In this document: one piece after another, positions 1 through 5,618 of the stretch
Position numbering within the stretch: the stretch's first letter is position 1
Layout: every line of letters starts with the position of its first letter
DNA from: Gammaproteobacteria bacterium
Lineage (GTDB): Bacteria; Pseudomonadota; Gammaproteobacteria; Eutrophobiales; Eutrophobiaceae
NCBI GenBank assembly: GCA_016844485.1
Contig: JAENIZ010000108.1
Location: 1 to 5,812, forward strand
Direction of reading: 5' to 3'
Length of the DNA: 5,812 bases
Position numbers and translations under genes: made by a program
The notes under the pieces: generated by a model
Seen by the model: the letters and a program-made list of their open reading frames with translations, nothing else
Told to the model about the DNA's origin: nothing
Databases searched by the model: none

Positions 1-1052
1 GCATTCAGTTTCTGGCGGACTGATTTTTTTCGCACAGCCTGGCCCGGCATAATGAAGGTGCGCGGGATATAACGGTTCTTGATAAAACCCTCCCGGTATT
101 TCACATTCAGTTTTCGCGCCAGCGGTATTGCGGCTGTGCGCCCTGTATCCGGTATGGGGATTACCACATTGATATTATGATCAGGTCTCAGTCTTAATAT
201 TTTCTCCGCAAGTTTTTCACCCATCCGCAGTCTGGCCTTGTAAACCGAAATATTATCGATAATCGAATCCGGCCGCGCCAGATAGACGTATTCAAAGATG
301 CAGGGAGAATATTTTGGATGCTCGGCACATTGCCGTGTGTGCAACTCGCCATCCTTGGTAATAAAGATCGCCTCACCAGGTGCAATATCCCGGATTAAAT
401 TAAAATCAAGCGAGTCAATTGCAACGCTTTCAGAAGCAATAATGTATTCCTTGCCTTTATCCGTAGTGCGCTCACCGAATGCGATCGGACGTATGCCGTT
501 TGGATCACGAAAACCGAGAATACCAAAGCCGGTAATCATGGCAACGGCCGCATAGCCGCCACGACATCGCTTATGGACCTTATTGACTGCATCAAACACA
601 TCATCAACTTCCAGGCGCAGCTTGCCCAGGCGCTGTAATTCGTGCGCCAGTATATTTAATAAAACTTCTGAATCAGAATCGGTATTGAGGTGGCGCAGAT
701 CATCACGGAAGAGTTCATGTTTTAATTCCTCACTATTGGTAAGATTGCCATTATGCGCAAGTGTGATGCCATAAGGAGAGTTGACATAAAATGGCTGTGC
801 CTCCGCCGATGAAGAACACCCCGCAGTGGGATAACGTACATGGCCAATTCCCATGTTGCCCTTGAGGTTCAGCATATGACGGGTATGAAAGACATCCCGG
901 ACCATGCCGGTATTTTTACGCAGATATAAACGGCCTTCATGGTAAGTCACCATCCCGGCGGCATCCTGCCCGCGATGCTGTAGTACAGTCAAACCGTCAT
1001 AGATCGCCTGATTGACGGACTGCTTGGCGACAATACCAACAATTCCGCACAT
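1..1052 (-). CDS. purF: Amidophosphoribosyltransferase PurF, N-terminal part (cut by window edge)
   Basis: PurF is the cytosolic enzyme that transfers glutamine-derived ammonia to PRPP to make 5-phosphoribosylamine, the first committed step of purine synthesis. The frame is open for 350 codons from the ATG at 1052 to the left edge, against about 505 residues for E. coli PurF. It starts MCGIVGIV, so Cys2 becomes the N-terminal nucleophile of the class II (Ntn) glutaminase after Met removal. Other family signatures are HRGQDAAG (26-33), RYPTAG near 80, HNGNLTN (100-106), TDSDSE (124-129), GGYAAV and RDPNGIRP. The PRTase half begins with YLARPDSIIDNISVYKAR and runs to FIMPGQAVRKKSVRQKLNA. The PRPP-binding loop, usually VDDSIVRG, would lie just beyond the edge. 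The start is fixed by the catalytic Cys; a weak AGGTAA precedes it. The gene lies 10 bases after cvpA and is probably cotranscribed with it. No frameshift was seen on codon-by-codon reading. I saw no PurR-like operator here. Confidence 0.97.
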   Translation of the reverse strand, partial: MCGIVGIVAKQSVNQAIYDGLTVLQHRGQDAAGMVTYHEGRLYLRKNTGMVRDVFHTRHMLNLKGNMGIGHVRYPTAGCSSSAEAQPFYVNSPYGITLAHNGNLTNSEELKHELFRDDLRHLNTDSDSEVLLNILAHELQRLGKLRLEVDDVFDAVNKVHKRCRGGYAAVAMITGFGILGFRDPNGIRPIAFGERTTDKGKEYIIASESVAIDSLDFNLIRDIAPGEAIFITKDGELHTRQCAEHPKYSPCIFEYVYLARPDSIIDNISVYKARLRMGEKLAEKILRLRPDHNINVVIPIPDTGRTAAIPLARKLNVKYREGFIKNRYIPRTFIMPGQAVRKKSVRQKLN

Positions 1053-1062
1053 ACGGGATTAC

Positions 1063-1611
1063 CTAAGTATCGGCCTCAGTTTGAACATCGCGTTGTTTGT
1101 TTCCAGTATCAGGTACGGGCACATCATAGCCGTGATATTTGGCCATGGATTCCGGCAGATATTTCTTCGCCCAAATCGAGACTCTCTCAAAGGGTTCCAC
1201 CATTCTTGACGCCTGCCACCAGGGTTCCACGGGTAACGCCGTAAAACCCGCCAGGAATATCACGACCATTACAATGACCGACCCCAGACCTATACCAAAA
1301 AACAGTCCCAGGATGCGATCAGTCGCGGTAAGACCAGTCCTGCCCAGTAATTTTACTATAAGAAACCCGATCCCGGTGAGAATAACCAGACTGACAATAA
1401 ACAGGCCGGTAAAAGCCAGGATAATCCTCAAGATAGGGGTATCTATTGAAGCTACAAGCATGGGTGAAAAAAACGGGGTGAGCTTGGTCGCTATACCCAA
1501 TGCCAACGCCCAGGCAAGTACGGAAAAAGCGATGTTGAGGAATCCATAGGCCACACCCACCAGCGCCGGCAGCCCGATCAACACCAGAATAGCTATATCT
1601 GCCGGTTGCAT
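1063..1611 (-). CDS. cvpA: CvpA family inner-membrane protein
   Basis: This is a 182-residue membrane protein of the CvpA family (E. coli CvpA is 162 residues). CvpA was named for its requirement in colicin V production; its molecular role is not well defined, and it commonly sits next to purF. Four hydrophobic segments are visible at about 5-22, 27-48, 61-88 and 103-124. The best family signature is TGLTATDRILGLFFG (92-106), comparable to TGLSGTDRVLGVCFG in E. coli. The hydrophilic tail after 125 carries an aromatic/basic stretch and ends in an acidic, low-complexity segment. The start at 1611 is the only reasonable one: an in-frame TAA lies at 1615-1617 and the next Met is residue 51. No Shine-Dalgarno is seen in front of it, only an A-rich stretch, so translation may depend on coupling to the SPOR gene that ends 25 bases upstream. 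purF follows after 10 bases. Confidence 0.93.
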   Translation of the reverse strand: MQPADIAILVLIGLPALVGVAYGFLNIAFSVLAWALALGIATKLTPFFSPMLVASIDTPILRIILAFTGLFIVSLVILTGIGFLIVKLLGRTGLTATDRILGLFFGIGLGSVIVMVVIFLAGFTALPVEPWWQASRMVEPFERVSIWAKKYLPESMAKYHGYDVPVPDTGNKQRDVQTEADT

Positions 1612-1636
1612 TTTTTAATGATGGAGAGAAGTGTTA

Positions 1637-2227
1637 TCAAGGATATTGGGCGACAATCCCGTCAAGTTTCATGGTCTTCTTCAGCTGATCGCGAATCGAT
1701 TCCGCGTCTGAACGTTTTAGTTCCGGACCCACCCGTACGCGATAGACTACATTGGTTTTTTGTTTAAGAGGTTCGACGAATGCCGAATATCCGGCCTTGC
1801 GCAATTTCTGATTCAATACCTGTGCGTTTTCTTCACTGGTGAAACTGCCAAGTTGCACTACCCACGCAGACAAACCAACATTCGTTGGAGGTTCCTCATC
1901 AATCACTGCGGTTTTAGCCGGTACTTGCTCTTCAGTCACAGCAGCAATATCAGTTGCCGGTGTATTCCCGGCTATTGGCTTGTCTTCAGTTTTTTCTTCT
2001 GGCTTGGGAATTACCGTATTCGCTTCACCCTGCTCCAGGGGAATGATGCGGGAGCTGAAATCACCTTCAGGTGGCGAAGGCATATCATCCGGTTTTGGCG
2101 GAATATTTGTTGCAGTGATCACAGATCCAGTTTCCTGCGTATCATCAAACAACATGGGGATAAATATCACCGCCAGGATAACGAGAACGGCTGCGCCGAC
2201 GAGTCGCTCTTTTAGGCCGCGTTCCAT
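1637..2227 (-). CDS. dedD: DedD-type SPOR-domain cell division protein
   Basis: This is a 196-residue bitopic membrane protein. Residues 1-7 are basic and cytoplasmic (MERGLKER start), 8-27 form one transmembrane helix (LVGAAVLVILAVIFIPMLF), 28-118 are a Pro/Glu/Thr-rich, probably disordered periplasmic linker, and about 119-196 form a SPOR domain with AWVVQLGSFTSEENA, LRKAGYSAFVEP and YRVRVGPELKRSDAE. SPOR domains bind denuded glycan strands at the septum. E. coli DedD (220 residues) has the same plan, including RLVG at the start of the membrane helix, and the same place between folC and cvpA. I therefore call it dedD by architecture and position, since the linker is not conserved. The start is 6 bases after the folC stop and in the same frame; the only SD-like run, AGGA, directly abuts the ATG, which suggests coupled re-initiation. 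No other Met occurs before residue 25, so the start is firm. Confidence 0.92.
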   Translation of the reverse strand: MERGLKERLVGAAVLVILAVIFIPMLFDDTQETGSVITATNIPPKPDDMPSPPEGDFSSRIIPLEQGEANTVIPKPEEKTEDKPIAGNTPATDIAAVTEEQVPAKTAVIDEEPPTNVGLSAWVVQLGSFTSEENAQVLNQKLRKAGYSAFVEPLKQKTNVVYRVRVGPELKRSDAESIRDQLKKTMKLDGIVAQYP

Positions 2228-2233
2228 TCCTGA

Positions 2234-3556
2234 TTAATGCTGTAAATTAAGGTGATTGATAGCCGCTCCAACCGTCAGAAACGATCCGGTGATGACAATA
2301 CGATCCTGTGGTGCAACGATAGCCCGGACCCGGCCCAGGGCATCGGCTACGGTGTCATAGCAGGATACATTCCCGGTGATACCCATTGCCATTAATACTT
2401 TATTAAGCGCTTCGCTTTTCGTTCCTCTCGGGCCATCCAGTGTCACGAGGTGCCAGAAATCCGCACTCCCTGAAATTTCATTAAATATCGCATGATGATT
2501 CTTGTCACTCAGCATGCCAATCAGTATATGGGTGTTACCGCTGACCGGTAATTGCCGGAGATTTTGAGCGAGGAGTTCCGCAGCCTGGCGATTGTGCGCG
2601 ACATCAAGCACAAGCTGCGCCTTATCCGGAACAATCTGGAAACGGCCATCGAGATTAAACTCCAGCAGTCCTTGCCGTATGGCATGAATAGCAACGGGAA
2701 ATCGATCCGATAGTGCTGTTAAAGCCATTAATACTCCAGCGGCATTCTGTACCTGGCGTGCATTATAGATAGAGGGATGCGGCAAGTCAGTATACATCAC
2801 TGAATCCCATCGCCATGTCCAGGAATTACCGCAGATCTGATAATCATAGTCCTGCTTCTGCAGATACAATCTCGTCCCCAGCATTTTGGCATGGTTAATT
2901 AACGATTGCGGGGGTCCCGGGTCAGAACAGACTGCAGGGGCTTTACTGCGCATAATTCCCGCTTTCTCACGCGCGATTGCCTCACGATCCGGGCCCAGCC
3001 AGAGTTCATGATCCAGATCGATGCTGGCAATCAATGCGACATCCGCATCCAGACAGTTGACCGCGTCCAGACGCCCGCCCAGCCCGACTTCCAGTATTGC
3101 TATATCAATCCCGGCACGCTGGAAGATATCCAGTGCCGCCAGTGTGCCAAATTCAAAATAAGTCAGTGAGATATCACCACGGGCGCGATCAATCCTGTCA
3201 AAGGCCTCACACAGTGCTGCATCAGACACCTCAATACCATTGATAGATACACGTTCGTTATAACGGATCAAATGAGGTGAGGTGTAGCTCCCGGTGGTAT
3301 ATCCGGCATGGGTTAAAATCGATCTCAGCATATTGACGCTGGAGCCCTTGCCATTCGTACCTGCCACGCTGATGACCGCATAGTCTGGTTGTAACAAGCC
3401 CATCTTGTCGGCGACGGACATGCAACGATCCAGGCCCAGTTCAATTGCTGTAAAATGCAATCCTTCCTGCCAGGCAAGCCATTCATGCAGCTTATTAAAC
3501 CGCATTGAGTCCGCAATATACGAATCAAGTGATGCAATTTTCGGTTTTACCTGCAT
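2234..3556 (-). CDS. folC: Bifunctional dihydrofolate synthase / folylpolyglutamate synthase FolC
   Basis: FolC is an ATP-dependent cytosolic Mur-ligase-like enzyme that adds glutamate to dihydropteroate, giving dihydrofolate, and further glutamates to folates. The 440-residue frame carries the full set of motifs: P-loop GTNGKGS (66-72), SPHL (93-96), SLTYFEFGTLAAL (130-142), LEVGLGGRLDAVN (155-167), a DLDHELWLGPDRE loop (180-192; E. coli has ALDHTDWLG), REKAGI with the Lys (198) that is carbamylated in the family, GRFQ (304-307), DVAHN (318-322), and GSFLTVG near the C-terminus. E. coli FolC is about 422 residues. The ATG at 3556 gives 17 extra residues before MRFNKLHEWLAWQEGLH; an ATG at 3505 would give a length closer to the family and has GCGGA upstream, while the 3556 start has ACAGGT. 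The gene lies 38 bases after accD and ends in frame with, and 6 bases before, the SPOR gene. Confidence 0.95.
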   Translation of the reverse strand: MQVKPKIASLDSYIADSMRFNKLHEWLAWQEGLHFTAIELGLDRCMSVADKMGLLQPDYAVISVAGTNGKGSSVNMLRSILTHAGYTTGSYTSPHLIRYNERVSINGIEVSDAALCEAFDRIDRARGDISLTYFEFGTLAALDIFQRAGIDIAILEVGLGGRLDAVNCLDADVALIASIDLDHELWLGPDREAIAREKAGIMRSKAPAVCSDPGPPQSLINHAKMLGTRLYLQKQDYDYQICGNSWTWRWDSVMYTDLPHPSIYNARQVQNAAGVLMALTALSDRFPVAIHAIRQGLLEFNLDGRFQIVPDKAQLVLDVAHNRQAAELLAQNLRQLPVSGNTHILIGMLSDKNHHAIFNEISGSADFWHLVTLDGPRGTKSEALNKVLMAMGITGNVSCYDTVADALGRVRAIVAPQDRIVITGSFLTVGAAINHLNLQH

Positions 3557-3594
3557 GGTCCAATACCTGTAAAAGCGTCCGGTAACAGTATACT

Positions 3595-4455
3595 TTATGG
3601 GGCCGGCCAGTGGATCAGTTTTGCCAGTAATGAGGCAACGCGATCCCGCATTTCGCGCCGGTCAACAATCATATCTAAATAGCCATGCTCCAGCAGGAAC
3701 TCGCTCCGCTGGAACCCTTCCGGCAGGGTCTCACGGACGGTATGTTCGATAACGCGCGGTCCGGCGAAACCGATCAGTGCACCGGGTTCTGCCATATTGA
3801 TATCTCCCAAAGTCGCCAGGCTGGCGGAAACACCCCCCATGGTCGGATCGGTCATGACCGAAATATAGGGTAATTCGTTTTTTTTCAATGCCGCCAGTGC
3901 CGCGCTGGTCTTGACCATCTGCATCAGTGAAATAATGGCCTCCTGCATTCTTGCCCCGCCACTGGCGGAAAAACATACCAGCGGTATCTTGTTCTCAATC
4001 GCGGCCTCAACCGCCAGGACAAAACGTTCCCCGACGACTGCCCCCATTGAGCCGCCCATAAAATCAAATTCAAAGGCGCAAGCAACCAGGGGTATCCCCT
4101 TTAACTGTCCCTTTAAAACCACCAATGCGTCATTTTCACCGGTCTGTTTCTGGGCCTGGCTCAATCGGTCCTTGTATTTCTTGCTGTCACGAAATTTCAA
4201 TTTATCGACGGGTTTGATCGCGGCACCCACCTCGATGCGCGATCCAGGATCAAGAAACTGGTCGAGCCGGGTGCGCGCACGGATACGCATATGGTGCGAA
4301 CATTTGGGGCAGACCTCAAGATTTCGATCCAGCTCCGCACGGTAGAGAACGGCATTGCAAACATCACATTTGGTCCATACACCTTCAGGCACCGTTCTCT
4401 TCGCGGCGCCATTGGTCTTGATACGGGACGGAATCAGTTTTCTGAACCAACTCAT
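3595..4455 (-). CDS. accD: Acetyl-CoA carboxylase carboxyltransferase subunit beta AccD
   Basis: AccD pairs with AccA (not in this window) to move the carboxyl group from carboxybiotin on AccB to acetyl-CoA, making malonyl-CoA for fatty acid synthesis. The protein has 286 residues (E. coli 304) and looks complete. An N-terminal four-cysteine zinc ribbon is formed by C30-x2-C33 and C49-x2-C52. The crotonase-like core follows with FMGGSMGAVVGE (132-143), SASGGARMQE (163-172), DPTMGGVSAS (203-212) and GFAGPRVIE (229-237), then LPEGFQRSEFLLEHG typical of the C-terminal region. In E. coli the zinc ribbon also binds acc mRNA, which has been linked to autoregulation; nothing here tests that. The start at 4455 gives the usual MSWF beginning; no strong Shine-Dalgarno is seen, only TTTACAG 11 bases upstream. 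It lies 40 bases after trpA and 38 before folC. Confidence 0.97.
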   Translation of the reverse strand: MSWFRKLIPSRIKTNGAAKRTVPEGVWTKCDVCNAVLYRAELDRNLEVCPKCSHHMRIRARTRLDQFLDPGSRIEVGAAIKPVDKLKFRDSKKYKDRLSQAQKQTGENDALVVLKGQLKGIPLVACAFEFDFMGGSMGAVVGERFVLAVEAAIENKIPLVCFSASGGARMQEAIISLMQMVKTSAALAALKKNELPYISVMTDPTMGGVSASLATLGDINMAEPGALIGFAGPRVIEHTVRETLPEGFQRSEFLLEHGYLDMIVDRREMRDRVASLLAKLIHWPAP

Positions 4456-4495
4456 AATATAATCATCTGTAAACTGTTATCCGGTATTTTAATAT

Positions 4496-5253
4496 TTATG
4501 CTGTATCCATGGCGGAGCGCAATCCTGACAGAAAATCGGTAACCTCCTGTGTCAATTTTTCCGGCTGCCGGGCAAGCTGACTTATACGCTCAACCAGGGC
4601 GCTGCCTATAATCACGGCATCACTGAAACCGGCAACCTGTTTTGCCGTCGCGGTATATGCGCTATCTTTTCGGCAACGTCAGCGACATCCAGCCGGTTAC
4701 TGCCTGTTACCCCCTTGAGGGAGACATAATACAGGAATCCACTCGCCTTGGAGCATATACGGGCCAGGCGTTCATCACTGGTGGTCGGCGAGAGCAGAAA
4801 AATCTGATTGAGATCAAAGTGTTTTAACTCGGACTGCAGGGCATCCGCCTCTTCCGGCGGCAAATCAACCAGTAATACGCCATCGACACCGGCGGTGTGC
4901 GCCCGTTTGGCGAAGGTCTGATAGCCCATTATCTCGACCGGATTGAGATAACCCATCAGAATTACGGGTGTGTGTGTATTGTCCTTGCGGAATTCCGCCA
5001 CCATACCGAGGACATCGTTTAAACTTGTTCCATGCTTGAGCGCCCGTTCGCTGGAACGCTGGATAACCGGGCCATCCGCCATGGGATCAGAAAAGGGAAC
5101 ACCCAGTTCAATAATGTCCGCCCCCCCTTTTACCAGCGCGTGTAACAGGGGCACGGTGGACTCGGGGACAGGATCACCCGCGGTGATAAACGGGATCAAT
5201 GCCTTGCCTTTGTCCTTACGCAGGTTTTCGAAGCAATCTGTTATCCGGCCCAT
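4496..5253 (-). pseudogene. trpA: Tryptophan synthase alpha chain TrpA, frame-disrupted with internal deletion
   Basis: TrpA cleaves indole-3-glycerol phosphate to indole and G3P and passes indole to TrpB. From the ATG at 5253 (good AGGG spacing) the frame reads as a normal TrpA: ITAGDP, ELGVPFSDPMADGP with catalytic Glu49 and Asp60, LMGYLNPV, GVDGVLLVDLPPEE, FLLSPTTSDERL and YYVSLKGVTG. It stays recognisable to about residue 200 (AEKIAHI, near 4654) and hits a TGA at 4612-4614 after 213 codons. The C-terminal part continues in another frame from about 4654, TATAKQVAGFSDAVIIGSALVE and on to SAMDTA, with TAA at 4496-4498. The two parts give about 252 residues against 268 for E. coli TrpA. The missing piece is the strand with GFGI, whose Phe/Gly bind the substrate phosphate. 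The frame change fits a loss of 3n+1 bases, about 52. As written the gene should not make active TrpA. A true mutation and an assembly error are both possible. Confidence 0.88.
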
Positions 5254-5281
5254 AATGCCCTGTAAATTTTCAAATAATATC

Positions 5282-5318
5282 CAGTGTTCACTGTATAAAC
5301 CTTAAATAATTTCTGCAA
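5282..5318 (-). promoter_or_regulatory. Weak promoter-like pair overlapping a short dyad, upstream of trpA
   Basis: Just downstream of the U-tract, TTGCAG (5318-5313) and TACAGT (5295-5290) stand 17 bases apart, a sigma70-like arrangement with 3/6 and 4/6 consensus matches. A dyad CAGTG-TT-CACTG (5282-5293, perfect 5-base arms) overlaps the -10 and the expected start point, where a repressor could act. It does not resemble the CTAG-centred TrpR operator. The matches are modest, and such elements arise by chance in AT-rich spacers. The position, after a terminator and before trpA-accD-folC, is the main support. Confidence 0.28.
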
Positions 5319-5361
5319 AAAAATGACACTCAAGGGAATTCTTAATCGAGAGTTGAATGTC
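5317..5361 (-). terminator. Possible factor-independent terminator before trpA
   Basis: On the minus-strand transcript, GACAUUCAA (5361-5353) can pair with UUGAGUGUC (5333-5325). This makes a 9-bp stem with one G-U pair and a 19-base loop. It is followed by one A and seven U (5323-5317). The layout of hairpin plus U-tract is that of an intrinsic terminator, placed 30 bases after the stop of the small HTH gene and 63 bases before trpA. The stem has only three G-C pairs and the loop is long, so it may terminate partially or act only as an attenuator. Confidence 0.42.
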
Positions 5362-5390
5362 CCGGAATGGTCAAAATTACTGAATGGCTG

Positions 5391-5609
5391 TTACCCCGGA
5401 AATTCCGGTGGAGGAATTATTGTCCTTTCCTTGAGTTTCATCTCCAGCAATTCAATTGCCATGTCGGGCACTTCTTCGTGGTGTTTTGATTCATGCGATA
5501 TCAGCCAGTGATCCACCGTTTCCCGCTTGACTTTCAAGAGTGCAGCAATTTCCTGTCTGTCTAATTCGTGCTCTGTAATCAGATCTATCAATCTTTCTCT
5601 GTTATTCAT
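5391..5609 (-). CDS. Small helix-turn-helix protein between trpB and trpA
   Basis: This 72-residue protein has the look of a compact DNA-binding domain. The N-terminal helix is RERLIDLITEHE (4-15). A helix-turn-helix covers about 17-38: DRQEIAALLKV, a short turn, then KRETVDHWLIS as recognition helix. A basic/His stretch SKHHEEVP (41-48) leads to a last helix DMAIELLEMKLKER (49-62) and a Pro-rich tail. No sensor, oligomerisation or enzymatic domain is present. The start at 5609 has the best Shine-Dalgarno of the window: TGAGGAG, where the TGA is also the trpB stop, 5 bases before the ATG. Translation is thus likely tied to trpB. It resembles short XRE-like or phage-type HTH proteins in general, but I cannot give it a named family or target. 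Regulation of the trp genes or of its own operon is a guess from position only. An open frame by chance is unlikely given the SD and HTH pattern. Confidence 0.8.
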   Translation of the reverse strand: MNNRERLIDLITEHELDRQEIAALLKVKRETVDHWLISHESKHHEEVPDMAIELLEMKLKERTIIPPPEFPG

Positions 5610-5618
5610 ACATTCTCC

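Larger units (their letters stand above)
5254..5390. other. Intergenic spacer between the small HTH gene and trpA
   Basis: This 137-base spacer is the longest non-coding stretch in the window. It holds the hairpin with U-tract (5317-5361), the weak promoter/dyad (5282-5318) and the trpA ribosome binding site CAGGG ending 4 bases before the ATG. I see no tRNA, no long repeat and no convincing coding frame in it. A Trp-rich leader peptide of the attenuation type is not visible. Confidence 0.75.

Noticed and set aside
1139..1549. 136-residue open frame on the + strand opposite cvpA
   Set aside because: It lies antisense to a clear cvpA, has no recognisable domain and no strong ribosome binding site. 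It is a shadow of the coding strand.
1053..1640. PurR-type operator before cvpA or purF
   Set aside because: I looked for a site like ACGCAAACGTTTTCGT in the gaps before cvpA and purF and saw nothing close. Any purine control would have to act elsewhere.
1760..2237. 151- and 132-residue open frames on the + strand opposite the SPOR gene
   Set aside because: They overlap each other and an intact DedD-like gene on the other strand. The Ser/Thr/Gly- and Phe/Arg-rich composition is what antisense reading of the Pro/Glu linker gives.
3587..3594. AGTATACT palindrome between accD and folC
   Set aside because: An 8-base palindrome is too short and common to call an operator, and no U-tract follows to make it a terminator.
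3911..4345. 144-residue open frame on the + strand opposite accD
   Set aside because: It is antisense to conserved accD motifs and has no family signature.
4612..4660. Programmed -1 ribosomal frameshift in trpA at the CAAAAC run
   Set aside because: The run CGG CAA AAC does not form a canonical slippery heptamer, no strong downstream pseudoknot is evident, and the product would still lack the GFGI segment. A deletion or assembly error explains more.
5282..5293. TrpR operator at the dyad before trpA
   Set aside because: The dyad CAGTG-TT-CACTG lacks the CTAG half-site cores of the known TrpR operator, so it is listed only as an unassigned dyad.
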